A stretch of DNA of 6,168 nt from an uncultured Haloferula sp. (GTDB lineage: Bacteria; Verrucomicrobiota; Verrucomicrobiae; Verrucomicrobiales; Akkermansiaceae), in assembly GCA_946481625.1 (NCBI GenBank), contig CAMLOZ010000232.1:1-6168 (forward strand). Reading direction: 5' to 3'. Below, piece by piece: positions 1 through 5,432 of the stretch (position 1 is the stretch's first letter; each line of letters starts with the position of its first letter). The notes under the pieces were generated by a model that was not told where the DNA came from, did no database searches, and saw only the letters and a list, made by a program, of their open reading frames with translations. Both the position numbers and the translations under genes were made by a program.

Positions 1-172
1 CGGTGTCCATGTTGACCGCGCAGCCGAGGCCTGCATCCATGGTCCGGGCGACTGCCGCCTCGAAGGCTCCGCGGGCGATCGAGCCGTCCGCTTCGAAGGG
101 CAGCAGGCAGGCGGCATAGCCGGTGATCTTGCGACGGAAACGTTTGGCGGCGTGGCGGGTTTCAAGCGACAT
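1..172 (-). CDS. Dihydrodipicolinate synthase (DapA)-family aldolase/lyase, N-terminal part (cut by window edge)
   Basis: The minus strand reads an open frame from ATG at 172 down to base 1. It gives 57 residues starting MSLETRHAAKRF and ending CAVNMDT, with no stop. The stretch ITGYAACLLPFEADGSI followed by a helix and MDAGLGCAVNMDT fits the first strand, first helix and second strand of the DapA/N-acetylneuraminate lyase TIM barrel: a GY...LPF...DG opening, then an 'aGl' turn. Family members form a Schiff base between a Lys and a 2-keto acid such as pyruvate and carry out aldol cleavage or condensation. That Lys would lie well beyond the visible part, so activity cannot be confirmed. The gene is divergent from the epimerase-like gene at 274 and shares a 101-bp control region with it. 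In this setting a catabolic aldolase is more likely than lysine biosynthesis. Start choice: no other in-frame ATG precedes the conserved region, and the AT-rich promoter-like DNA lies immediately upstream. Family is fairly sure; substrate is unknown. Confidence 0.75.
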   Translation of the reverse strand, partial: MSLETRHAAKRFRRKITGYAACLLPFEADGSIARGAFEAAVARTMDAGLGCAVNMDT

Positions 173-183
173 GACGTCCGAAT

Positions 184-197
184 ATTTGCATGCAAAT
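184..197. repeat. Perfect 14-bp palindrome, probable operator
   Basis: ATTTGCATGCAAAT is identical to its own reverse complement. The symmetry resumes after one mismatched pair (183/198), with 182/199 and 181/200 matching, so 18 of 20 positions are symmetric. It sits 12 bases upstream of the leftward start at 172 and covers the predicted start point of a TAAAAT-type leftward promoter. Perfect dyads of this size in divergent gaps of catabolic loci are typical binding sites for dimeric repressors of the LacI or GntR type, but no regulator gene is visible in the window. The site is certain; the function is inferred. Confidence 0.7.
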
Positions 198-207
198 TTT
201 AAGACGC

Positions 208-223
208 AAGCATTTCCATGCTT
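208..223. repeat. Inverted repeat AAGCAT-4-ATGCTT, possible second operator
   Basis: The arms AAGCAT (208-213) and ATGCTT (218-223) are perfect reverse complements around the spacer TTCC. The next pair (207/224) does not match, but the one beyond (206/225, G and C) does. Its centre lies 25 bp from the centre of the palindrome at 184-197, and both share the core GCAT/ATGC, so they could be a strong and a weak site for one regulator or sites for two different proteins. It overlaps the spacer and -35 region of the better leftward promoter candidate. The eight bases GCAAGCAT at 206-213 recur at 2604-2611 upstream of the MFS gene, which may be chance. Confidence 0.5.
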
Positions 224-273
224 ACCCGCCCGGGGCATTGCGTCACGGCCCCGCTTTGGATTGCCTTGCACCA

Positions 274-1092
274 ATGCGCTACGCCATCTGCAACGAAACC
301 TTCGGCTCCGTACCCCTCCGGCAGGCCGCCGAGATCGCGGCGAAGATCGGATACACCGGCCTCGAAGTCGCCCCTTTCACGCTCGCGGAGGACATCCGCA
401 CCGTGAGGGCGGCCGATGCAGCCGAACTCGGGCTACAAGTTCGCGATACCGGCATGGAAGTTCTGGGACTCCATTGGCTGCTGGCAAAAACCACCGGCTT
501 CCACCTCACCACTCCGGACGATGCGATACGACAAGCCACCGCCGACCGGGCGAAACATCTCGCCGATCTCTGTCACGCGATGGGCGGCGCGATCATGGTC
601 TGGGGCAGCCCGATGCAGCGGTCGCTGGAGGCCGGTTGGGCCTATGACGATGCCTTCGCGCGCGCCACGGAGGTCCTGCGCGCGGCCGCGGAGCATTGCG
701 GGCCCTTGGGCGTGACCATCGCGATGGAACCGCTGGGACACGTGGAAACGAACTTCCTGACTTCCGCGGCGGAAACCATCCGGCTCTGCCAAGCGGTGGA
801 TCATCCGGCCTGCAAGCTCCACTTGGACGTAAAGGCGATGAGCTACGAAGACAAGCCGATCGGCCAAATCATCCGCGAGAGCAAGGACTGGACGGTCCAC
901 TTCCACGCCAACGACCCGAACCTGCGCGGTCCCGGCATGGGCGAGGTGGAATACAGCCCGATCGTCGAGGCCCTGCGCGAGACCGGCTACGACGGATGGA
1001 TCTCGGTGGAAGTCTTCGACTACTCCCCCACCCCTGAAGCCATCGCGACGGAGAGCTTAGCCAACCTCCGCCGCTTCTTCAGCGAAGCCTGA
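274..1092 (+). CDS. Sugar isomerase/epimerase TIM barrel, D-tagatose/D-psicose 3-epimerase-like
   Basis: This 272-residue protein belongs to the xylose-isomerase-like TIM-barrel (AP endonuclease 2) superfamily, whose members use a divalent metal for sugar isomerisation or epimerisation in the cytoplasm. Four probable metal ligands are visible at the ends of barrel strands: E152 (in AMEPLG), D185 (HLDVKAM), H211 (HFHAND) and E246 (SVEVFDY). From memory these positions coincide exactly with Glu152, Asp185, His211 and Glu246 of Pseudomonas cichorii D-tagatose 3-epimerase. E158, which contacts substrate there, is also present. However, the family's His188 is replaced by A188, so the substrate probably differs from ordinary ketohexoses. 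Signature loop: [12 protein letters not shown] at 213-224. Start: ATG at 274 ([10 protein letters not shown]) fits the first barrel strand; an in-frame ATG at 190 would add 28 unlike residues and run through the operator region. No signal peptide. The gene ends exactly where the convergent MFS gene ends. Fold is near certain; reaction is not. Confidence 0.85.
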   Translation: MRYAICNETFGSVPLRQAAEIAAKIGYTGLEVAPFTLAEDIRTVRAADAAELGLQVRDTGMEVLGLHWLLAKTTGFHLTTPDDAIRQATADRAKHLADLCHAMGGAIMVWGSPMQRSLEAGWAYDDAFARATEVLRAAAEHCGPLGVTIAMEPLGHVETNFLTSAAETIRLCQAVDHPACKLHLDVKAMSYEDKPIGQIIRESKDWTVHFHANDPNLRGPGMGEVEYSPIVEALRETGYDGWISVEVFDYSPTPEAIATESLANLRRFFSEA

Positions 1093-2553
1093 TCAGTCCT
1101 CCGGCAGCGGCTGGTCCTTCGTCTCCGGGAGGAAGGGCAGCACGATGATGCCTAGCAGGAAGATCAGGCACATCCATGAGGCGGCGTCGCGGAAGGCATC
1201 GATCTTGGCCATGGATTTGAGGACCGCGAGGGCCGCGGGCTCGACGCCCGGCCCCGCATTCGCCACGGCGGCCTCTTGGGCCTCCTTGCCGAACTTGGCG
1301 GCGAGAGCACCGAGTGTGAAGGGACCAAGCGCGGCCAGATAACGGCCGACATTGTAGCAGAAGGAAACCCCGGTGGCCCGCAGCCGGGTTGGAAAGAGTT
1401 CCGGGAGGTAGATTGAAAATCCGGCGAACACGGAAAGGTGGAAGAAGCCCATCAAAGGAGCCATCCACAGGATATCCCAGCGGCCGTTGAGTTTGCCGAT
1501 CATCTGGAACACGAAGATCGTGACGACGAGCGACCCGGCGAAGAACATACCGAAGGCCTTCTTTCTTCCCAACGCAACCGCCACCCGGGTGAAGACAAGC
1601 ATTCCGCCGAAGGCACCGATATTGAAAGCAAGCAAGTTCAGCGACGCCCAAAGCTGTTTGCCCTTGTTGACTTCTTCCACCGGCTTTCCATCGACGGCAA
1701 AATTGTGGGCGACGATGTCTGAAACGAGGTCGGACGAAAAGACCCCGATGCCCCAGAGGCCGATCACCCCCGCACAGGAGAGCACCATCCCGAGAAGAGC
1801 ATGCTTCCGCCACAAACCGTGTCCGAACAGGTCGCGGTAGGATCCCGAGCGCTTGCCTTGGGCAGTGGCACGGTCGCGGGATTCACGCCATGAGTCGGGC
1901 TCCTTCATGCGGAGTTGGATCGTGGCGACGAGGAATGCCGGCAGCGCGCCGATGACGAACAACCACTTCCAGTAATTCTCCTTCTCCCCAATGAAGGTCA
2001 GCGCGATAATCAGCCCGATAACCCCCGCAGCGACATTCCCGACAGCCGAAAATGACTGGAGGACACCCAAGGCGCGTGGCCGGATATGACCCGGGACGGT
2101 GTCCGCGACGAGTGCCACAGCGAGACCGAAGACCCCGCCCACACCCAGACCGGTGAGGAAGCGGTAAAGCGCGAAATCCGTGAAGCTGACCGAAAGTGCG
2201 GAGAGTCCGGTGGCAATGGAGTAAAGAAGGACGGTGATTGAAAGCATCCTCGCGCGCCCGTAGCGGTCGCCCAATGAGCCGAAGATCATCCCGCCAGTCG
2301 CCCATCCGATAATGAAGATCGAAGTGGCCAGAGCCCCTGCCGCGATCGGAAAGGAACCGAAAAGCTCGATGGTCTGCTGATCGCCCAACAGCGACTTCAT
2401 CGCAGGGCTCCGCGCCAGATTGAAAAGCTGCTGGTCAAGACAGTCGAAAAGCCAGGCAAGCGTCGCGACGGCGAAAACAAGGCGCTGGTATGGGGCCAAT
2501 TGGGACCACCAACGGTCGGCGGAGAGCGGAGATTTGTCGGACAAGTTAGCCAT
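1093..2553 (-). CDS. MFS transporter, sugar/organic-acid type
   Basis: A 486-residue inner-membrane protein of the major facilitator superfamily, predicted to import a small organic solute with protons. About 12 hydrophobic segments are visible, beginning with LVFAVATLAWLFDCLD (residues 25-40, with Asp38 or Asp40 inside the first helix). The loop between helices 2 and 3 has the MFS signature GSLGDRYGRARML (92-104), and a related sequence, ALGRKKAF (327-334), starts the second half. LPELFPTRLRATG (383-395) before helix 11 resembles the sugar-porter/AAHS/ACS type. The central cytoplasmic loop spans about 213-250. A hydrophilic insertion of about 38 residues (420-457) separates the last two helices. 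Start: ATG at 2553 (MANLSDK) leaves a normal short N-terminal tail; an in-frame ATG at 2679 would add 42 polar, low-similarity residues. No Shine-Dalgarno. It is divergent from the Gfo/Idh operon, so it probably takes up that pathway's substrate. Superfamily is certain; the cargo is unknown. Confidence 0.93.
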   Translation of the reverse strand: MANLSDKSPLSADRWWSQLAPYQRLVFAVATLAWLFDCLDQQLFNLARSPAMKSLLGDQQTIELFGSFPIAAGALATSIFIIGWATGGMIFGSLGDRYGRARMLSITVLLYSIATGLSALSVSFTDFALYRFLTGLGVGGVFGLAVALVADTVPGHIRPRALGVLQSFSAVGNVAAGVIGLIIALTFIGEKENYWKWLFVIGALPAFLVATIQLRMKEPDSWRESRDRATAQGKRSGSYRDLFGHGLWRKHALLGMVLSCAGVIGLWGIGVFSSDLVSDIVAHNFAVDGKPVEEVNKGKQLWASLNLLAFNIGAFGGMLVFTRVAVALGRKKAFGMFFAGSLVVTIFVFQMIGKLNGRWDILWMAPLMGFFHLSVFAGFSIYLPELFPTRLRATGVSFCYNVGRYLAALGPFTLGALAAKFGKEAQEAAVANAGPGVEPAALAVLKSMAKIDAFRDAASWMCLIFLLGIIVLPFLPETKDQPLPED

Positions 2554-2734
2554 TGGTGAGCGGTCTTGAGTTTCGCCGACTCCAGAGTGCGGGAGGCGAT
2601 CCGGCAAGCATGAAAGCAGCTCTTTCTCGACAAGACTGCGCGAGGCCGCTTTGCTTCCGGCACCGGCCTTCCTAGGCATCTTGTCATACAGCCCTAGCCA
2701 CCGCGATAAACCCCACGATCTTTCACTAGAACCC
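2554..2734. promoter_or_regulatory. Divergent gap between transporter and oxidoreductase genes
   Basis: This 181-base gap must carry the promoters of the leftward MFS gene and the rightward three-gene run. A rightward promoter candidate lies at 2681-2710 (listed separately). No convincing leftward promoter was found. A short inverted repeat, GAAAG-5-CTTTC at 2612-2626, and a copy of GCAAGCAT at 2604-2611 (also found at 206-213 in the first control region) are the only patterned sequences. No large palindrome like that at 184-197 is present. Part of the gap would become coding if the MFS gene started at 2679. Confidence 0.6.
2681..2710 (+). promoter_or_regulatory. Candidate sigma-70-type promoter for the Gfo/Idh operon
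   Basis: TTGTCA at 2681-2686 matches the -35 consensus at 5 of 6 bases. After an 18-base spacer comes GATAAA at 2705-2710, which matches the -10 consensus at 4 of 6. Transcription would start near 2717, giving a leader of about 18 nt before the ATG at 2735. It is the best candidate seen in this gap, but similar matches occur by chance and the -10 is weak. Confidence 0.4.
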
Positions 2735-3784
2735 ATGAAATTCGGAATCATCGGCGCCGGCATGATCGGCCACTTCCATGCCAAGGCGATCACCGCCATG
2801 AGCGGCGGCGAACTCCACTCGATCTTCGATCTGCGCGCGGAGGCGGCCGAAAAGCTGGCGACCGAATACGGTGCCAAGGCTTACTCTGACATGTCGGCGT
2901 TTCTCGCCGATTCCGAGTTGGAAATCGTGACGGTGGGCACCCCGTCCGGTTCTCATCTCGACCCCTCGCTGGCCGCCCTGAACGCCGGCAAGCACGTGAT
3001 CTGCGAGAAGCCGCTGGAGGTGACGGTCGAGCGGGTGGACCAACTCATCGCGGCCGCCAAGACGAACGGCAAGACCATAGCCGCCGTGCTCAACCGCCGT
3101 TTTCACCCCGGCATGGATGCCTTCAAGAAGGCGGCCGACGAAGGCCGCTTCGGCAAGCTCACCTCCGCTTCGTGCTATGTGAAGTGGTACCGCGACCAAG
3201 CCTACTACGACTCGGCCGCATGGCGAGGCACTTGGGCGCTCGATGGCGGAGGTGCCTTGATGAACCAATCGATCCACACCATCGACGCGCTGATCTATCT
3301 CGCCGGACCGGTGAGAGCCGTGCAGGCGAATACCGCCTGCCTTGCCCACACGGACATCGAGGTGGAAGACATCGCGGTCGCGATCGTCGAGTTCGAAAAC
3401 GGCGCGCGTGGGGTGATCGAGGGTTCCACCTGCACGTGGTCGAAGGACGGCCACCCGGCTCGGGTGCAACTGTGCGGGACGGAAGGCTCCGTATTCCTCG
3501 CGGATGAGGCTTTTGAACTCTGGGACTTCATGCACGAGAAGCCGGAAGATGCGGAGATCCGCTCCACCCTGATGAAGGGCCAAGGCGCGGGTCTGGGTGC
3601 CAACGATCCCAAGGCGATCAACTTCTACCAGCACCAGCGGAACTTCGAGGAAGTGGTGGACGCCATCCGGGAAGGTCGCGAGCCGACCACATCCGCGACG
3701 GAGGCCCGCAAGCCGGTGGAATTGATTCGCGCGATCTACGAGAGCGCCCAGAATGGCGGCAAGCGCATCGAGCTTCACTCCTGA
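2735..3784 (+). CDS. Gfo/Idh/MocA-family NAD(P)-dependent oxidoreductase
   Basis: A 349-residue cytoplasmic enzyme expected to oxidise or reduce a hydroxyl/keto group on a sugar, inositol or related compound using NAD(P). The N-terminal Rossmann domain (about 1-120) opens with MKFGIIGAGMIG, giving the GxGxxG dinucleotide motif at G7, G9 and G12. The conserved EKP motif is E91-K92-P93, with K92 the expected catalytic lysine. The C-terminal alpha/beta domain has GGGALMNQSIHTIDAL at 171-186, with H181 and D184 conserved. Position 177, four before the His, is Asn where inositol-dehydrogenase-type members have Asp; this is common in other Gfo/Idh branches. Length is normal for the family. Start: ATG at 2735 is ideally placed for the Rossmann strand; the in-frame upstream ATG at 2651 would add 28 unrelated residues and span the promoter candidate. 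It is the first gene of a tight run, with the epimerase 6 nt downstream. Oxidoreductases and TIM-barrel isomerases often pair in this way in sugar catabolism. Substrate is unknown. Confidence 0.93.
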   Translation: MKFGIIGAGMIGHFHAKAITAMSGGELHSIFDLRAEAAEKLATEYGAKAYSDMSAFLADSELEIVTVGTPSGSHLDPSLAALNAGKHVICEKPLEVTVERVDQLIAAAKTNGKTIAAVLNRRFHPGMDAFKKAADEGRFGKLTSASCYVKWYRDQAYYDSAAWRGTWALDGGGALMNQSIHTIDALIYLAGPVRAVQANTACLAHTDIEVEDIAVAIVEFENGARGVIEGSTCTWSKDGHPARVQLCGTEGSVFLADEAFELWDFMHEKPEDAEIRSTLMKGQGAGLGANDPKAINFYQHQRNFEEVVDAIREGREPTTSATEARKPVELIRAIYESAQNGGKRIELHS

Positions 3785-3790
3785 TATCCC

Positions 3791-4669
3791 ATGTCTTCCG
3801 CGATGAAACTCACCGGATTCGCCGACGAGGCGGGCCGCGACCTCGACACCCAGATCCGTGCCACGAAGGCGCTGGGCTGGTCCGCCATCTCGTCACGGAT
3901 GGTGGATGGCGTGAACCTTCACGAACTGCCGCAGGAGAAGTTCAATGAAGTGGCCGACCGCCTCGATGCGGAAGGGATCCACGTGCCGGAGTTCGGCTCG
4001 CTGATCGCGAACTGGGGCAAGAAAATCAGCAGTGATTTCGAGATCACCCTCGCGGAGGTCGGGCGAGCGATCCCCCGGATGAAGCGGCTCGGCACGAAGC
4101 TGATCCGGGTAATGTCCTATGCGCAGGAGCCATGGGGCGAGGACCAGCAGGAGCAGGAGCGCTTCCGCCGCTTGCGCGAGATCGTGAAGCGCTTCGCCGA
4201 CGAGGGCCTGACCGCCGTGCATGAGAACTGCATGAACTGGGGTGGGTTCTCGGCGGAGCACACCTTGCGGCTGGTGGACGAGGTTCCCGACCTGAAGCTC
4301 GTCTTCGACACGGGTAATCCCCTCTTCCAGCGCGACCGCTCGAAGGGCGAGCCTTATCCGTGGCAAGATCCATGGGAATTCTGGACGAAAGTCCGCGACC
4401 ATGTCGTGCACATCCATATCAAGGATTGCATCAGCCCTCCCACGGACGGGGTGGAGCCGGTCTATACCATGCCGGGTGAAGGCGATGCGAGGATTCCCGA
4501 GATCCTGGGCGATGCGAAGTCGCGCGGCTACGACGGCTGGGTGGCAATCGAACCCCACGTCGCCACCGTCTTCCACGTGAAGGACCAGTCGCAGGTTGAT
4601 TGGCAGCAGTGCTTCGACAGCTACGTGGCATACGGGCAGCGGATGAACAAGATCATCGCGGCTCTCTGA
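3791..4669 (+). CDS. Sugar phosphate isomerase/epimerase-type TIM barrel protein
   Basis: A 292-residue protein of the xylose-isomerase-like TIM-barrel superfamily, in a different subgroup from the gene at 274. Probable metal ligands at strand ends are E145 (AVHENC), D173 (LVFDTGN), H207 or H209 (VHIHIKD) and E254 (VAIEPH). The run HENCMNWGG at 144-152 and PGEGDA at 228-233 are typical of isomerase/epimerase proteins encoded next to Gfo/Idh oxidoreductases. It probably isomerises, epimerises or dehydrates the keto product of the preceding gene, as IolE/IolI-like or keto-sugar enzymes do, but sequence reading cannot decide which. Start: ATG at 3791, 6 nt after the oxidoreductase stop; an in-frame ATG at 3803 (MKLTGFADEAG) lies directly before the first barrel strand and is an equally good start. 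Neither has a Shine-Dalgarno, so translational coupling to the upstream gene is likely. No signal peptide. DUF2071 follows after 7 nt. Confidence 0.85.
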   Translation: MSSAMKLTGFADEAGRDLDTQIRATKALGWSAISSRMVDGVNLHELPQEKFNEVADRLDAEGIHVPEFGSLIANWGKKISSDFEITLAEVGRAIPRMKRLGTKLIRVMSYAQEPWGEDQQEQERFRRLREIVKRFADEGLTAVHENCMNWGGFSAEHTLRLVDEVPDLKLVFDTGNPLFQRDRSKGEPYPWQDPWEFWTKVRDHVVHIHIKDCISPPTDGVEPVYTMPGEGDARIPEILGDAKSRGYDGWVAIEPHVATVFHVKDQSQVDWQQCFDSYVAYGQRMNKIIAAL

Positions 4670-4676
4670 AACTGCC

Positions 4677-5432
4677 ATGACTCCGCCTTCCCTGGAGCAG
4701 CGCCTCGCCGTCCGCGAGCGCCCGCCGGGACGGCCGGTGATGAAGCAGCGGTGGTCGCGTTTGCTGTTCCTCCATTGGCGGGTGGAGCCGGACCTACTGA
4801 GGCCCTTGCTGCCGCAGGGGCTGCATCTGGATCTGCACGAAGGCGAGGCTTGGCTCGGCGTGGTGCCTTTCCTGATGGAACGGGTGCGCCCTTCCCTGCT
4901 GCCGGCAGTGCCGGGGCTGTCATGGTTCCTTGAGTTGAACGTACGGACCTACGTCCACGATGATACCGGTGTACCCGGCGTCTGGTTCCTGTCGCTGGAT
5001 TGCAACCAACCGGTCGCGGTAGAGTTGGCGCGAAAGCTTTTCCTGCTGCCCTACCAGCATGCCCGGATGCGTTGCGGGGGCGACTTGGCGGACACCCGCT
5101 ATCGTTGCCTGCGACGCGGGGAGGAAGAGGAAGCGGGGTATGAATACGGTCCTGCCGGAGAAGCGCTTGAGGCAGAGGCGGGATCGCTCGAGTTTTTTCT
5201 GTTAGAGCGATACCTGCTGTACTCGTGCGGGAGAAACGGCAGGATCTATCAGGGGAAGGTGCACCATAAGCCGTATCGCTGGGCTCCGGCGAAGTGCGGC
5301 AAATGGTCGACGCTGCCGGTGAAATGGGACGGCCTGCCGGAACCAAGGGGAGAGCCGGAGTCGGCGTTGTGGGTCGAGCAGGTGGACGTGGATATCTTCC
5401 CGTTGCGGCACGTCACTGCGCCTCTTGCTTGA
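4677..5432 (+). CDS. DUF2071 (YqjF-like) family protein
   Basis: A 251-residue soluble protein recognised as DUF2071/YqjF, a family of unknown function whose fold is thought to resemble acetoacetate decarboxylase. Conserved landmarks, in order: QRWSRLLFLHWRVEP (24-38), LRPLLPQGL (41-49), AWLGVVPFLMERVR (58-71), FLELNVRTYV (84-93), FLSLDCN (104-110), LLPYQHARM (123-131), LEFFLLERYLLY (171-182) and VHHKPY (195-200). Length is normal for the family, so it looks intact. Start: ATG at 4677 follows the epimerase stop by 7 nt; an in-frame ATG at 4740 (MKQRW) would still retain the conserved core. It is the last gene of the run, and its final 20 nt overlap the end of hpt on the other strand. Nothing links it mechanistically to sugar metabolism, so it may simply be carried in the operon. 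Family assignment is confident; no function is proposed. Confidence 0.88.
   Translation: MTPPSLEQRLAVRERPPGRPVMKQRWSRLLFLHWRVEPDLLRPLLPQGLHLDLHEGEAWLGVVPFLMERVRPSLLPAVPGLSWFLELNVRTYVHDDTGVPGVWFLSLDCNQPVAVELARKLFLLPYQHARMRCGGDLADTRYRCLRRGEEEEAGYEYGPAGEALEAEAGSLEFFLLERYLLYSCGRNGRIYQGKVHHKPYRWAPAKCGKWSTLPVKWDGLPEPRGEPESALWVEQVDVDIFPLRHVTAPLA

Larger units (their letters stand above)
173..273. promoter_or_regulatory. Divergent intergenic control region with AT-rich core and two inverted repeats
   Basis: These 101 bases separate the starts of the DapA-like gene (leftward) and the epimerase-like gene (rightward). Bases 181-224 are about 68% A+T (30 of 44) in otherwise GC-rich DNA. Candidate leftward promoters on the minus strand are TAAAAT at 201-196 as a -10 (5 of 6 consensus bases, but only a weak TAAGCA -35 at 224-219), or TTGCGT at 209-204 with a 17-base spacer to AATATT at 186-181, which would make the message nearly leaderless. 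No convincing rightward -10 was found. Both inverted repeats (184-197 and 208-223) lie inside the AT-rich core, where a bound regulator could control both genes. No Shine-Dalgarno sequence precedes either start. That this is a control region is likely; the exact promoter hexamers are uncertain. Confidence 0.75.

Noticed and set aside
190..273. Upstream start at 190 for the first epimerase
   Set aside because: The 28 added residues do not look like the family, and the start codon falls inside the 14-bp palindrome. ATG 274 gives residue numbering that agrees with known epimerases.
1079..1813. Second minus-strand open frame of 244 codons within the MFS gene
   Set aside because: It is out of frame with the transporter, whose helices continue uninterrupted in the other frame, so this is not a frameshifted piece. 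It is Arg/Gly-rich and has no motif.
2612..2626. GAAAG-5-CTTTC inverted repeat as an operator or terminator
   Set aside because: Five-base arms without a U-tract or GC-rich stem are expected by chance, and symmetry does not extend outward.
2651..2734. Upstream start at 2651 for the oxidoreductase
   Set aside because: It adds 28 residues before the Rossmann strand, which normally starts the protein, and spans the best promoter candidate.
2726..3778. Open frame of 350 codons on the minus strand covering the whole oxidoreductase gene
   Set aside because: The plus-strand Gfo/Idh protein has clear motifs across its whole length. The antisense translation is rich in Arg, His, Gly and Val with no domain likeness, as expected of a GC-rich shadow frame.
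3893..4678. Open frame of 261 codons on the minus strand opposite the second epimerase
   Set aside because: It is antisense to a well-supported enzyme, has low-complexity composition and no recognisable motif. Long shadows are normal at this GC content.
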